Positions 15,347 to 23,785 of a DNA stretch of 24,949 bases are shown here, one piece after another. The DNA is from Gemmatimonadaceae bacterium. GTDB taxonomy: Bacteria > Latescibacterota > UBA2968 > UBA8231. The first letter of the stretch is position 1. Each line of letters opens with the position of its first letter. The DNA lies in contig PBSR01000119.1 in the NCBI GenBank assembly GCA_002726335.1, positions 1-24,949 of the forward strand, written 5' to 3'. The notes below the pieces were generated by a model. That model was given only the letters and a program-made list of their open reading frames with translations. It was not told the origin of the DNA and did not search any database. A program made the translations under genes and the position numbers.

Positions 15347-17037
15347 TCCTGCTGCTGCCTGTGCTGGCCGTGGCGCTCCTGCTGCGGCTGTGGGGGTTGG
15401 CTCAGGGGTATCCCGACTTCTACGGTCACGTGGATGAGATCGGCGTCGCCGCCAGCATCTGGAATTTCTTCCGATCCGGGACCCTGCAGCCGACGGAATT
15501 CACTTATCCTGCGCTCTACCAGTACCTGGTGGCGGCCGGGATCTGGGCCACGGCGGTCAGCGGCATGCTCGACCTGCCCGACGGGGGCGGTCTCGTGGCG
15601 GGCATCGCTTTTGTGTCCTATGTCGATCCCGGCTGGTCGGCGCTGGTGGGGCGGAGCCTCAGCGCCATCGCTGCCACCGGTGTCGTTGCCGTTCTCTATC
15701 GACTCGGACGCGATATCGAGGGACGCAGTCTCGGGTTGACCGCGGCGGCCTTCGGGACCGTGGCCGTGATACCCCTGCGCCACGCCCACCAGGCCTTACC
15801 CGACAGCCTGGCGAGCCTTCTGGGTGCCGGTGTCCTCTGGGCGGCGTGGCACGTCGCCATGCGCGGCCAGTGGCGGGATTACATAGCGTCGGGAGTGTGT
15901 ACGGGACTGCTGCTGGCGACGAAGTACAACGGCGCGTTGTGTGCCCTCGCCGTCGTCGCCGCCCATGGATGGCGTTGCGGGGCCCGGCGGACGTTGTTCG
16001 GCGTGCGTCTCTGGGCGGCGGGGATCCTGGCACTGGTCGTGTGCTTGATGGTATCACCCTATCTGCTGCTGGCGTATGAGCAGTATCTGGGTGTCGCCCG
16101 CTACCAGGTCTCCAGCCTCGGTTTCACCCTGCGTCAGACGTCACCGTGGTGGTGGATTGCGCGCGGACTGGTGGCGGAGGAGCTGATCGTCGGGGGGTGG
16201 ATACTGGCCGGGGTCGTGCTGGCGATGGCCCGGCGACGGGCCATCGGTGTCATTTCGTTGGCAGCCATCCTGCCCGCCGTCCTCTACATTGGGTCGTGGA
16301 CGCGGGAAAGTCTGCACTATCTGCTGCCGTACTACCCATTCTTGCTGATTCTGGCTGCCGGCGCCTGTCTCGCCCTGTGCCGACGAATCGCGGCCCGGCC
16401 CTACATGACACTCGCTGTCGTCTGTCTCTCTCTGGTCCCCAGCATGTGGCGCGGGGCAGGGGATGCCGGGATGCAGAAGCTGCCCGATACGCGCGCCCTC
16501 GCAGCAGACTGGATCAAGTCCAATGTCCCGGACGGCAGCACTCTGGGCATGACCTGGTTGCCTTACTGTCCGCACGTCGATCTGGCACAGACGCGCCGGG
16601 ATATCCTCCAGCACTACGAATCGCAACCGGCGTGGCAGAACCGTCTGCGCCAGAGTTGGGCGCACACGCCTTCCTACCGTATTGTCAATCTCGAGGCCTG
16701 GCTGTCCCGGCCCGTTGTTCCGGAGGCCCTTCGCAGCCAGGTCGATCTCGACGATCCCGAGACACGCCGCGTGTTCTCACGCGGCTGGCGGAGCCGCGAG
16801 AGGCTGAAGACCGACGGCGTCGAGTTCCTCGTCCTGCCGGCAGCCGTCTACGAACGCTACCTGGCCGATGGTGAACCACCCTCAGCACCTGCCGCCCGTT
16901 TCCGCTATCTCCTCAACCAGTCCTACTTCCAGGGCCTGCTCAATGACAGCCGCAGCGAAAAGCTCGTGAGCCTCCCACACGCGGGCCAACCGGCCCGTGG
17001 CAGTCAGATCGACATCTATCGGTTGCTCGGCCCTTAA
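15343..17037 (+). CDS. GT-C fold membrane glycosyltransferase (GT39/PMT-like)
   Basis: A polytopic inner-membrane enzyme predicted to use lipid-linked sugar and transfer it on the outer face. The 564-residue protein starts at GTG with a first membrane helix (2-20). The first extracytoplasmic loop carries the GT-C acidic pair GHVDEIG (D31, E32), and a second conserved loop reads RHAHQALPDSL (146-156). About ten hydrophobic segments run to residue 370 or so. A soluble C-terminal domain (about 380-564) with ALAADWIKSNVPDGSTL follows, typical of GT39-like proteins. It is coupled to the GT2 gene by GTGA. Its stop codon overlaps the stop of the convergent flagellin gene in a shared TTAA. Substrate unknown; the adjacent flagellin is a candidate acceptor (inference). 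Confidence 0.87.
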   Translation: MILLLPVLAVALLLRLWGLAQGYPDFYGHVDEIGVAASIWNFFRSGTLQPTEFTYPALYQYLVAAGIWATAVSGMLDLPDGGGLVAGIAFVSYVDPGWSALVGRSLSAIAATGVVAVLYRLGRDIEGRSLGLTAAAFGTVAVIPLRHAHQALPDSLASLLGAGVLWAAWHVAMRGQWRDYIASGVCTGLLLATKYNGALCALAVVAAHGWRCGARRTLFGVRLWAAGILALVVCLMVSPYLLLAYEQYLGVARYQVSSLGFTLRQTSPWWWIARGLVAEELIVGGWILAGVVLAMARRRAIGVISLAAILPAVLYIGSWTRESLHYLLPYYPFLLILAAGACLALCRRIAARPYMTLAVVCLSLVPSMWRGAGDAGMQKLPDTRALAADWIKSNVPDGSTLGMTWLPYCPHVDLAQTRRDILQHYESQPAWQNRLRQSWAHTPSYRIVNLEAWLSRPVVPEALRSQVDLDDPETRRVFSRGWRSRERLKTDGVEFLVLPAAVYERYLADGEPPSAPAARFRYLLNQSYFQGLLNDSRSEKLVSLPHAGQPARGSQIDIYRLLGP

Positions 17038-18200
17038 GCGATAAGCGACATCACAGTCTGCACCGGCACCTGCGAATTGACCATGGCCGCCTGGCTCATC
17101 TGCGCCAGGATCTGGGTCCGTGCCAGGCTGGTGGATTCCAGCGCGTAGTTCGTGTCGCGGATCGTCGATTCCGACGCCGTCACACCCTCGATGGCGCGCT
17201 CGGTGAAGTTGAGGGTGAATTCGAGGCGGTTCATGATGGCGCCGACCTCGCCGCGCTGACTGGCGACGCGGTCGATGGCCTTGTCGAGCTTTGCCAGGGA
17301 CTGTCGCGAGCCGTCTCTCGTATTCACCGAGATGCCGCTGAGATTGAGCACCGGCGCGCCGATGGTCATGTCCTTGATATCATATTCCAGCCGGTCGGCG
17401 GAGACGGCATCGCTGCCCAGCTGAAACTGACCGCCCGTACCATCGCTGACGACGAGGGTTGTACCGTCCAGGTCGCCATCCTGGTAGGTGCCGAGGGATC
17501 CCTTGACGTCGTTGCCGGCCAGGACCATCTCGACTCCGAGGCTGTCGAAGTTGACCACCACCGTAGTGCCGTCCGCCACCTGGTCGCCATCCAGGATGGA
17601 CCCGAGTGACACCGTCTGCGTCACCGTACCGTTGCCGAGGGTGATCTCGTTGTCATTGCCAGTGTCGACAAAGGTGTACGTCCCGGAGTCCGTGCCGGAG
17701 ACATTGACCCGACGCACGCCGGTGTCGCCGTTGGCGTCCAGGGCGGTGGACAGGACCTCGTCGACGTCGTTGCCGAAGCCGGACAGCAGACTCTGATCGT
17801 CGTACGAGGCCAGTTTGGCGATTCGGTCGATGTACTCCTTTAACTGATTGAACTCCGCGTCCATCGCCTCGCGATTGGTGTCGTTCAGCGTATCCGTGGT
17901 GCCCTGAGTCGCCAGTTCCCGCATGCGCAGCAGGATGGAGCTGATCTCATTCATCCCTCCTTCCGCGATGCGCAACAGATCCATGGCCTTCTCCGTGTTC
18001 CTGGTACCTTCCGTCAGGCCGCCCAGCTCGGCGCGCATACCCTCTGATACAGAGAGGTGAGCGCCGTCATCCTTGCCTCCGTTGACGCGCATACCGGAGG
18101 CGAGGCGTTGACTGTGCGCCCTGCCTGACCGATCCACGCGGCTGAAATCGGAGATCGCCCGGTCATATGCCGGGTTGCTGTTGATTCGTGCTGCATTCAT
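17034..18200 (-). CDS. Flagellin paralogue with divergent N-terminus
   Basis: Secreted subunit of the flagellar filament or a variant of it. The 388-residue protein keeps flagellin D1 elements: LASGMRVNGGKDDGAHLSVSEGMRAEL (canonical LSSGLRINSAADDAAGLAIS), LLRIAEGGMNEISSILLRMRELATQ, and a C-terminus with TLNFTERAIEGVTASESTIRDTNYALE and ARTQILAQMSQAAM. The first 30 residues are unusual: MNAARINSNPAYDRAISDFS lacks the usual INxNxxALxxxRxL helix. The centre (about 165-285) is closely similar to that of the divergent flagellin at 18595. AAGGAGGT lies nine bases before the ATG, and a sigma28-like promoter lies about 120 bases upstream. There is no signal peptide, as expected for flagellar type III export. 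Confidence 0.93.
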   Translation of the reverse strand: MNAARINSNPAYDRAISDFSRVDRSGRAHSQRLASGMRVNGGKDDGAHLSVSEGMRAELGGLTEGTRNTEKAMDLLRIAEGGMNEISSILLRMRELATQGTTDTLNDTNREAMDAEFNQLKEYIDRIAKLASYDDQSLLSGFGNDVDEVLSTALDANGDTGVRRVNVSGTDSGTYTFVDTGNDNEITLGNGTVTQTVSLGSILDGDQVADGTTVVVNFDSLGVEMVLAGNDVKGSLGTYQDGDLDGTTLVVSDGTGGQFQLGSDAVSADRLEYDIKDMTIGAPVLNLSGISVNTRDGSRQSLAKLDKAIDRVASQRGEVGAIMNRLEFTLNFTERAIEGVTASESTIRDTNYALESTSLARTQILAQMSQAAMVNSQVPVQTVMSLIA

Positions 18201-18319
18201 ACCTCATCAACCTCCTTGTTTCTGCTACCGGCCGTCCTCCATGAGCGGCCGTGCGATTCTGCCTCCTTGCCCCCCATACTACTTGCGAGCATTTACGGGG
18301 ACTTGGTATCACGTTAGGC

Positions 18320-18346
18320 TTATCGTCCCCTCACGGAGAAACTTCA
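18320..18346 (-). promoter_or_regulatory. Sigma28 (FliA)-like promoter for the minus-strand flagellin
   Basis: On the minus strand TGAA (18343-18346), 15 bases, then GACGATAA (18320-18327). The FliA consensus is TAAA-N15-GCCGATAA, so this matches three of four and seven of eight bases with the exact spacing. The leader would be about 110 bases. Confidence 0.6.
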
Positions 18347-18395
18347 GTTTTTTTGATGAATTCCAGGGAAACCGAAAAAAAACCCACATAAGCGC

Positions 18396-18423
18396 TAAAG
18401 TTCCGGGCAAGTGGTTCCGATAG
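18396..18423 (+). promoter_or_regulatory. Sigma28 (FliA)-like promoter for the plus-strand flagellin
   Basis: TAAA (18396-18399), 16 bases, then TCCGATAG (18416-18423). Compared with TAAA-N15-GCCGATAA it has a perfect -35 core and six of eight -10 bases, with one extra spacer base. It would give a leader of about 165 bases before the flagellin ATG. Confidence 0.55.
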
Positions 18424-18446
18424 ACGGAACAGGAGGCGAAGGCCCG

Positions 18447-18572
18447 ATGAGTCCAGCCGGTCCAGGAGGGGATCTGGCAGGGCTCAGAATCGGGGTCGAC
18501 ACCCTTGATCAGCCGCACGACGCCTGCCCGGTGTTGGCGGGGGGATTCCCCGGGAAGGGGATCTTTCTTTGA
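18447..18572 (+). CDS. Possible 41-residue leader ORF in the flagellin 5' leader
   Basis: Downstream of the sigma28-like promoter, AGGAGG (18431-18436) precedes an ATG by ten bases. The frame encodes 41 residues beginning MSPAGPGGDLAGL and ending FPGKGIFL, with the stop (18570-18572) 22 bases before the flagellin ATG and just ahead of the flagellin ribosome binding site. There is no recognisable domain. It could be a regulatory leader peptide, or the AGGAGG could be a CsrA site with a chance ATG. The composition is too short to judge coding potential. Confidence 0.3.
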   Translation: MSPAGPGGDLAGLRIGVDTLDQPHDACPVLAGGFPGKGIFL

Positions 18573-18594
18573 GGAGCAAGGAGGCCGGCAGATA

Positions 18595-19755
18595 ATGCCA
18601 ATTCGAGTAAACAGCAATATCGCGGCGCTGAATACACAGCGGGCGATCTCACGCAACGTCACGGGGGCCAATCGGCAATTGGAGCGATTGTCCTCCGGTC
18701 TGCGGGTGAATCGTGCGATGGACGATGCCTCGGGCCTCGTCGTTTCTGAGGGGATGCGGAGCGAGGCGGCGAAGCTCAACCAGAATGTCCGCAACGCCCA
18801 GCAGGGCTCGGACCTGCTGCAGGTGGCGGAGGGATCGCTCCAGGAGGTCAACAATATCCTGGTGCGTATGCGTGAACTGTCCATCCAGTCATCGAACAGT
18901 ACGATCAACGACAGGAACCGCGAATCCATCTCGGCCGAGTTCAGTCAGCTCGTGTCGGAGATCGACCGGATCGCCTCGGCGACGGCCTATAATAGTAGCA
19001 ACCTGCTGTCGGGGTACGGTAATGCAGTCAGCAGCACCGGCTCCACGGCGATCACCGCCAGCGCCACAACCGGAGTACTCCGAGTCGGTATATCGGCGGT
19101 CAGCGCCGGTACCTTCACCTTCGTCGACGGCGCCGGTGATGGTCGCCTCACACTGGGCAACGGCCTGGTGACGCAGACGCTGAATACCGGGACCGCGCTT
19201 GATGGATCGGTGGTCGCCACCGGGACCAGCACGATCGTGAACTTCGATCGACTCGGTGTTCAGGTCACCCTCGCCGGCGCCAATGCCATCGGGGCGACGG
19301 GTGACTACACCGACGGCGACCTCGACGGTTCCACCATCGTCGTCGAGGGAACCACCGGTGGCATCTTCCAGGTGGGACCCACCGACACCTTCGTCAACCG
19401 CCTCGAGGTCGGGATCCCGGACCTGCGGGCCACCGGGACGTCCCTCAATCTGGGCAGCCTGTCGGTGGCTACGATCGAAACCGCGCGGGCCTCCATCAGT
19501 AGTATCGACCTGGCGATTGACACGGTATCGGCGGCACGAGGAAACCTCGGTGCCGTGCAGAACCGGCTGAGTTTCTCCATCGGATTCACCGAGGTGGAGA
19601 TCGAGAATATCACTGCCTCCGACGCCACGATCCGCGACGCAGATGTGGCTCGTGAGGTGTCGGCGTTCACTCGATCCCAACTGCTGGTGCAGACGAGCAA
19701 CGCCATGCTGGTGCAGGCAAATGTGACCTCCATCGGGGCTCTGTCTCTGCTCTAG
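18595..19755 (+). CDS. fliC: Flagellin
   Basis: Structural subunit of the flagellar filament, exported by the flagellar type III system. I place the start at ATG 18595, giving 386 residues with the canonical MPIRVNSNIAALNTQRAIS. AAGGAGG at 18578-18584 lies ten bases upstream; an ATG further upstream in the frame is spurious. D0/D1 motifs: LERLSSGLRVNRAMDDASGL, LLQVAEGSLQEVNNILVRMRELS, SAEFSQLVSEIDRIA, and at the C-terminus FSIGFTEVEIENITASDATI then DADVAREVSAFTRSQLLVQ. The end reads SIGALSLL, slightly off the usual QxVLSLL. The Gly/Thr/Asp-rich centre with DGDLDGSTIVVEG is shared with the divergent paralogue. A clear terminator follows. Confidence 0.97.
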   Translation: MPIRVNSNIAALNTQRAISRNVTGANRQLERLSSGLRVNRAMDDASGLVVSEGMRSEAAKLNQNVRNAQQGSDLLQVAEGSLQEVNNILVRMRELSIQSSNSTINDRNRESISAEFSQLVSEIDRIASATAYNSSNLLSGYGNAVSSTGSTAITASATTGVLRVGISAVSAGTFTFVDGAGDGRLTLGNGLVTQTLNTGTALDGSVVATGTSTIVNFDRLGVQVTLAGANAIGATGDYTDGDLDGSTIVVEGTTGGIFQVGPTDTFVNRLEVGIPDLRATGTSLNLGSLSVATIETARASISSIDLAIDTVSAARGNLGAVQNRLSFSIGFTEVEIENITASDATIRDADVAREVSAFTRSQLLVQTSNAMLVQANVTSIGALSLL

Positions 19756-19802
19756 GTAAATCCGGCCTCCGGTAGGCAAATCGGCCAGACCCCCACGGCG
19801 GG

Positions 19803-19846
19803 GAAGGGGCTGCCTCACGGAAGAGGTGGCCCCTTCTTCAATTTGA
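19803..19846 (+). terminator. Intrinsic terminator after flagellin
   Basis: GAAGGGGC (19803-19810) pairs with GCCCCTTC (19829-19836). Inside it, CCTC (19813-19816) pairs with GAGG (19823-19826), leaving a TG/TG internal loop and a six-base apical loop. The tail TTCAATTT is short but T-rich. It separates flagellin from queA. Confidence 0.7.
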
Positions 19847-19871
19847 CCCTCCCGAAGACCGCCTGTACGTT
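19843..19871 (+). promoter_or_regulatory. Candidate sigma70 promoter for queA-ispDF-dedA
   Basis: TTGACC (19843-19848, five of six), 17 bases, TACGTT (19866-19871, three of six), right behind the flagellin terminator and about 33 bases before the queA ATG. Position and spacing are good, but the -10 is weak. Confidence 0.35.
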
Positions 19872-19904
19872 CGCCGGCCTTCCCGATGGCTGACTGACGC
19901 ACGA

Positions 19905-20969
19905 ATGCACATCGAAGAATTCGACTTCGATCTTCCCGACGACCTGGTCGCCCAGTATCCCGCCGAACGCCGTGACGCGTCCCGGTTGATGCTCCTCGAT
20001 CGCCAGCGCGGCGACGTCGCGCACTCCGAGTTTTGTGCTGTCATCGAGCGGTTTCGGCCCGAGGATGTGCTCGTGCTCAACGAAACACGTGTGGTCCCGG
20101 CGCGACTGCATGGGCACAAGGAACGTACTGGCGGTCGTATCGAATTGCTCTTGCTGCGGCGGGAGATCGAAGAGGGAACATGGCTCGCCCTTGGCCGGCC
20201 CCTGCGTGGTCTGCGGACAGGTGATGTCATCCGGCTGGATCGTGGTTCGTGGCGGCTCGAAGTGGTGGAGAGGGTCGGGGATCGGGTGCGTCTGCGGCTC
20301 CCTGTCGACAGCATCGTCGACGCCTCTGATGATCCCACTGGTCTTGCGGGACTTCTGCCCATGGCCAGTGAAGCGGGAGAGCTCCCCCTGCCTCCGTACA
20401 TCCGGCGCCCGCCGGAAGCGATCGACGCTGAGCGCTATCAGACCGTATTCGCCCGCGCCCCAGGATCGATCGCTGCACCGACGGCGGGTCTGCATTTTAC
20501 CGAGGAACTCCTCGATGCTGTCCGGGCCCGGGGTGTGGCTGTCGAGCGGCTGGTACTGCACGTAGGTCCCGGGACGTTCGAGCCCGTGCGCAGCCAGGAT
20601 CCACGAGAACACCAGTTGGAGGCCGAGTACTACCACGTGGGCGTGGACACCATACAGACGATCACCGAGAGGCGTCGCGCCGGAGGTCGGTGTATCGCCG
20701 TGGGCACGACGACGGTACGGACGCTGGAAACCTGCGCCGCCGAGGGGAGTCTGAGGGCGGGAGAGGGCTGGACGGACCTGCTGATCTGCCCGCCGCATAC
20801 GTTTCACGCCGTCGACGCCATGGTGACGAACTTCCACCTGCCCCGTTCCAGCCTGCTGCTGCTGGTCAGCGCCCTTGCCGGTCAGGATCGGTTGCTGGCC
20901 GCCTACCGTGTCGCCGTGGCTGAGAGATATCGTTTCTACAGCTATGGCGATGCCATGTTCATACACTAA
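19905..20969 (+). CDS. queA: S-adenosylmethionine:tRNA ribosyltransferase-isomerase
   Basis: Transfers and isomerises the ribosyl part of SAM onto preQ1 in tRNA, giving epoxyqueuosine. The 354-residue product has the family landmarks: [16 protein letters not shown] (14-29), [64 protein letters not shown] and [37 protein letters not shown]. Full length with nothing missing. The start ATG gives the usual short N-terminus ([12 protein letters not shown]). ispDF starts five bases after the stop, so they form one operon. No tgt or other queuosine gene is in the window. Confidence 0.98.
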   Translation: MHIEEFDFDLPDDLVAQYPAERRDASRLMLLDRQRGDVAHSEFCAVIERFRPEDVLVLNETRVVPARLHGHKERTGGRIELLLLRREIEEGTWLALGRPLRGLRTGDVIRLDRGSWRLEVVERVGDRVRLRLPVDSIVDASDDPTGLAGLLPMASEAGELPLPPYIRRPPEAIDAERYQTVFARAPGSIAAPTAGLHFTEELLDAVRARGVAVERLVLHVGPGTFEPVRSQDPREHQLEAEYYHVGVDTIQTITERRRAGGRCIAVGTTTVRTLETCAAEGSLRAGEGWTDLLICPPHTFHAVDAMVTNFHLPRSSLLLLVSALAGQDRLLAAYRVAVAERYRFYSYGDAMFIH

Positions 20970-20974
20970 AGCCT

Positions 20975-22144
20975 ATGCCCACAACCACCGTCATCATTCC
21001 AGCCGCAGGACGCGGCCGCCGCTTCGGCGAGGGAGTGCCCAAACAGTACCAGCTCCTGCACGGCCGGCCCGTGTTGTGGCATGCTCTGCAGCGGTTCCAG
21101 CAGTGTCCTGCTGTGGGCACCATCGTCGTGGCCATCCATCCTGATGACGCCGGAGATTTCCGTGCTGTCGCCGGGGACTTCGACAAGCTACAGCCCCCAG
21201 TGTCAGGCGGTGCTGAGCGAGCCGACTCGGTGCGCGCCGCCCTGGGGAGCCTGCCTTCGGCGGAAGCGGACGAACTCGTCCTCGTACATGACGCGGTTCG
21301 TCCCTGGGTGTCTGCCGAACTGGTAGAGGCGGTCATCCGTGCGGCGCGGAATCATGGCGCCGCAATCCCCGTGATGCCGGTGACGGAGACGGTGAAGGTC
21401 GTGGAAGAAGGTGTCGTACTCGAGTCACCGAGACGCAGCCGGCTGTTCAACGCCCAGACGCCCCAGGGCTTCCGGCGCGATCTTCTGGAACGGGCATTTG
21501 CCATGGCCGATGAATCGGCTGCCACTAAAATGGCCACTGACGAGGCTTCTCTCGTCGAGCTTTCTAGCGTCGCCGTCCACGTGATCCCCGGGGAGGCTGA
21601 GAACGTGAAGATCACCAACGCCATCGACCTGCCCTCCCACGACACCAGCGATCTGCGAGTCGGCCTGGGGTACGACGTACATGCCTTTGCCCGTGGCCGA
21701 CCGCTGATTCTTGGGGGAGTTCGGATCGAGTCGGAACAGGGCCTGGCCGGGCACTCCGATGCCGACGTGCTCACACACGCGGTGATCGACGCCCTCCTCG
21801 GCGCGGCTCGCCTGGGTGACATCGGACGGCTGTTTCCGGATGATGATCCCGCCTACGAGGGCATCGACAGCCTGCTCCTGCTCGAGCGTGTCGGCCAGCG
21901 GCTGCGCGATGCGGGGAGCCGGACTGTCAACATCGATGCCGTCATCATGGCGCAGGCCCCGAAGCTGGCGCCTCACATCGAGGCGATGTGTGTTGCCCTG
22001 GCCACGGCGCTCGGCATGCCGGCCAGTCGAGTGTCGGTGAAGGCGACGACGACGGAGCGACTGGGCTTCGTCGGCAGACAGGAGGGGTTGGCGGCTCAGG
22101 CCACGGTCCTTCTGCGGGTGCCGGCAACGGCTGAAGATGCCTGA
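20975..22144 (+). CDS. ispDF: Bifunctional IspD/IspF of the MEP isoprenoid pathway
   Basis: One 389-residue protein joins two non-consecutive MEP steps. IspD (about 1-222) makes CDP-methylerythritol: [47 protein letters not shown] and ATDEASLVE. IspF (about 227-389) makes the cyclic diphosphate: GLGYDVHAF with metal ligands D234 and H236, [14 protein letters not shown] with H268, [15 protein letters not shown], and [18 protein letters not shown]. Fused IspDF is known in several proteobacterial and other lineages. It starts five bases after queA and overlaps the next gene by eight bases. Confidence 0.98.
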   Translation: MPTTTVIIPAAGRGRRFGEGVPKQYQLLHGRPVLWHALQRFQQCPAVGTIVVAIHPDDAGDFRAVAGDFDKLQPPVSGGAERADSVRAALGSLPSAEADELVLVHDAVRPWVSAELVEAVIRAARNHGAAIPVMPVTETVKVVEEGVVLESPRRSRLFNAQTPQGFRRDLLERAFAMADESAATKMATDEASLVELSSVAVHVIPGEAENVKITNAIDLPSHDTSDLRVGLGYDVHAFARGRPLILGGVRIESEQGLAGHSDADVLTHAVIDALLGAARLGDIGRLFPDDDPAYEGIDSLLLLERVGQRLRDAGSRTVNIDAVIMAQAPKLAPHIEAMCVALATALGMPASRVSVKATTTERLGFVGRQEGLAAQATVLLRVPATAEDA

Positions 22145-22796
22145 TCTGGGTGGCTGGATTGAGGCGTCCGTCAGCCGCATCGGCGACTGGCCCCCAGCGC
22201 TCGCCTATGGCGCACTTGCCCTCAGCGCTTTCCTGGAGAACATCCTGCCACCTGTGCCAGGGGATCTGGTCGTCGTGCTCTCCGCCTATCTGGTCGGGCG
22301 TGGTGTGCTGGACTGGTTGCCGGTGTACGTATCCACCTGTGCTGGTGGAACTTGCGGGTTTCTCGTGATGTACTACCTGGGGCGCTCGCGGGGACGTGCC
22401 ATCCTGCAGCGGCCGGGTGGATCCAGGGTGTTTTCACCCGAACGGCTGCAGCAGGCGGAGGGTTGGCTGGCACGCTATGGTGCCTGGATGGTGCTGGCCA
22501 ACCGATTCCTGAGCGGGATTCGTTCCGTCATCGCCCTGGCTGCTGGTCTGGGGGGGATGGGCTGGCGACAGGTGGCCAGTCTCGGGTTCCTGAGTATGCT
22601 CCTGTGGAATGGCGTCCTGCTGTATGCCGGCATGCAGGTGGGACAGAACTGGGAAGTCGTGACGGAGTGGCTGGGGAGCTACAACCGCGTGATCGGCGCC
22701 ATGCTGCTCGTGGTGGTGGGGCTCATTGGGATCCGCTGGTGGCGCCGGCGCGACAGGGAGGGATCCTCTGTTGACAGTCTCTCAGAGGGGACGTAG
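22137..22796 (+). CDS. DedA-family (SNARE-associated/VTT) membrane protein
   Basis: A polytopic inner-membrane protein of the DedA superfamily, whose members are implicated in undecaprenyl-phosphate or phospholipid recycling and envelope stress. The 219 residues include the hallmark [21 protein letters not shown] (about 33-53), [12 protein letters not shown], and the conserved [20 protein letters not shown] (with the FLxGxR motif, about 122-141). Four or five hydrophobic segments and a short basic tail ([10 protein letters not shown]) complete it. Length is normal. It overlaps ispDF by eight bases and should be translated from the same message. The likely rplM promoter lies in its last codons. 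Confidence 0.93.
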   Translation: MPDLGGWIEASVSRIGDWPPALAYGALALSAFLENILPPVPGDLVVVLSAYLVGRGVLDWLPVYVSTCAGGTCGFLVMYYLGRSRGRAILQRPGGSRVFSPERLQQAEGWLARYGAWMVLANRFLSGIRSVIALAAGLGGMGWRQVASLGFLSMLLWNGVLLYAGMQVGQNWEVVTEWLGSYNRVIGAMLLVVVGLIGIRWWRRRDREGSSVDSLSEGT

Positions 22797-22799
22797 TTT
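22771..22799 (+). promoter_or_regulatory. Candidate sigma70 promoter for rplM-rpsI
   Basis: A perfect TTGACA (22771-22776), 17 bases, then TAGTTT (22794-22799, three of six). The -35 lies inside the 3' end of the DedA gene. Transcription would start near 22806, leaving an 89-base leader before rplM. Confidence 0.5.
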
Positions 22800-22894
22800 T
22801 ACTGTTTCGTACCGCCCGCGTCCGAGATGATCAAACTAGGGCATAAGGGCCAATCAGATATGGGCTTTACGGCCGCAGCTGGGATAAGGCATTC

Positions 22895-23329
22895 GTGACG
22901 ACCAAGAGCTACACCCCGAGAGCCGGTGACATCGAGCGGCGCTGGTTTGTGGTAGACGCCGACGGCAAGACTCTCGGCCGTCTCGCCTCGCAGATCGCCC
23001 ACGTGCTGCGCGGCAAGCACAAACCGACCTACTCACCCCATATGGACCTGGGTGACCACATCGTCGTGATCAATGCCGAGAAGGTGCGCGTTACGGGGCG
23101 CAAGGCGGAGCAGAAGGTCTACCACCGCCACACCGGTTACCCCGGTGGCCTCCGTACGACGACGTACGAAGAGATGCTCAACAAGCACCCCGAGCGCATC
23201 ATTCGCACCGCCGTCAAGGGCATGATGCCGAACAACATCCTCGGCCGGCAGATGTTCAAGAAGCTGCGTGTATACGCCGGCCCCGATCACGACCACGTAG
23301 CCCAGCAGCCCGAGGCCCTGAGCCTCTAG
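22895..23329 (+). CDS. rplM: 50S ribosomal protein L13
   Basis: Early-assembly protein of the large subunit. The 144-residue product reads [30 protein letters not shown] near the start and has [30 protein letters not shown], then [34 protein letters not shown], all strongly conserved L13 segments. The start is GTG, with AAGG eight bases upstream. Normal length. rpsI follows 39 bases later, as in nearly all bacteria. Confidence 0.99.
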   Translation: MTTKSYTPRAGDIERRWFVVDADGKTLGRLASQIAHVLRGKHKPTYSPHMDLGDHIVVINAEKVRVTGRKAEQKVYHRHTGYPGGLRTTTYEEMLNKHPERIIRTAVKGMMPNNILGRQMFKKLRVYAGPDHDHVAQQPEALSL

Positions 23330-23368
23330 CCACCGATAACAGGACCCAACTACCAGACATGAGAGAAC

Positions 23369-23764
23369 ATGGCTGAAGAGCAGCGTTTCGAGGCCACCGG
23401 CCGCCGCAAGACCTCCGTCGCGCGCGTGCGCATCCGTCCCGGTTCCGGGCAGATCATCATCAATGGCCGCACAGTCGAGGACTATCTGCGCCGCGACGCA
23501 CTCGAGATGATCATGGTTCAACCGTTGCAGCTGACCGAGACGCGCGACAAATTCGACATCCAGATCAGCAGCAATGGCGGCGGATTGCGGGGACAGGCAG
23601 GAGCCATGTCGCTGGGTATCGCCCGGGCTCTGGTCTCCTCTGATCCGACGCTACGCGCCACACTCAAGCGTGCCGGCTTCCTTACCCGCGATCCGCGGGA
23701 GAAGGAGCGCAAGAAGTACGGTCTCGCCGGGGCGCGCAAGCGCTTCCAGTTCTCGAAGCGATAG
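23369..23764 (+). CDS. rpsI: 30S ribosomal protein S9
   Basis: Small-subunit head protein whose C-terminal tail reaches the P-site tRNA. The 131 residues contain FEATGRRKTSVARVRIRPGSGQIIING, GGGLRGQAGAMSLGIARAL, FLTRDPREKERKKYGLAGARKRFQFSKR, with the universal SKR end intact. Full length. Its last codons and stop form the left arm of a perfect hairpin that may act as a terminator. Confidence 0.99.
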   Translation: MAEEQRFEATGRRKTSVARVRIRPGSGQIIINGRTVEDYLRRDALEMIMVQPLQLTETRDKFDIQISSNGGGLRGQAGAMSLGIARALVSSDPTLRATLKRAGFLTRDPREKERKKYGLAGARKRFQFSKR

Positions 23765-23784
23765 CAAACTGCGCTATCGCTTTT
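23756..23784 (+). terminator. Hairpin overlapping the rpsI stop, probable terminator
   Basis: AAGCGATAG (23756-23764) pairs perfectly with CTATCGCTT (23774-23782) around the loop CAAACTGCG. The right arm runs into four T residues. The rpsI stop codon is within the left arm. The T-run is short, so partial termination or attenuation is possible. Confidence 0.6.
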
Positions 23785-23785
23785 G

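Larger units (their letters stand above)
18201..18594. promoter_or_regulatory. Divergent flagellin control region (394 bp)
   Basis: This gap holds back-to-back sigma28-like promoters whose -35 cores are about 50 bases apart, so the two flagellins should be switched on together. Both leaders are rich in GGA. Each contains the same ten bases GCAAGGAGGC (plus strand 18576-18585; minus strand 18261-18270). The plus leader also holds a 41-codon ORF and a GC-rich hairpin at about 18545-18563 just before the ribosome binding site. GGA-rich flagellin leaders are known CsrA targets in other bacteria; that role here is inference. Confidence 0.55.

Noticed and set aside
18430..18500. CGATGAGTCC near CGAA, loosely like a hammerhead ribozyme core
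   Set aside because: The required CUGAUGA box is not exact, and the order and spacing of CGAAA and the three stems do not fit.
18889..19902. 337-codon minus-strand frame over flagellin
   Set aside because: Antisense shadow of flagellin; it even runs through the terminator and shows no known motif.
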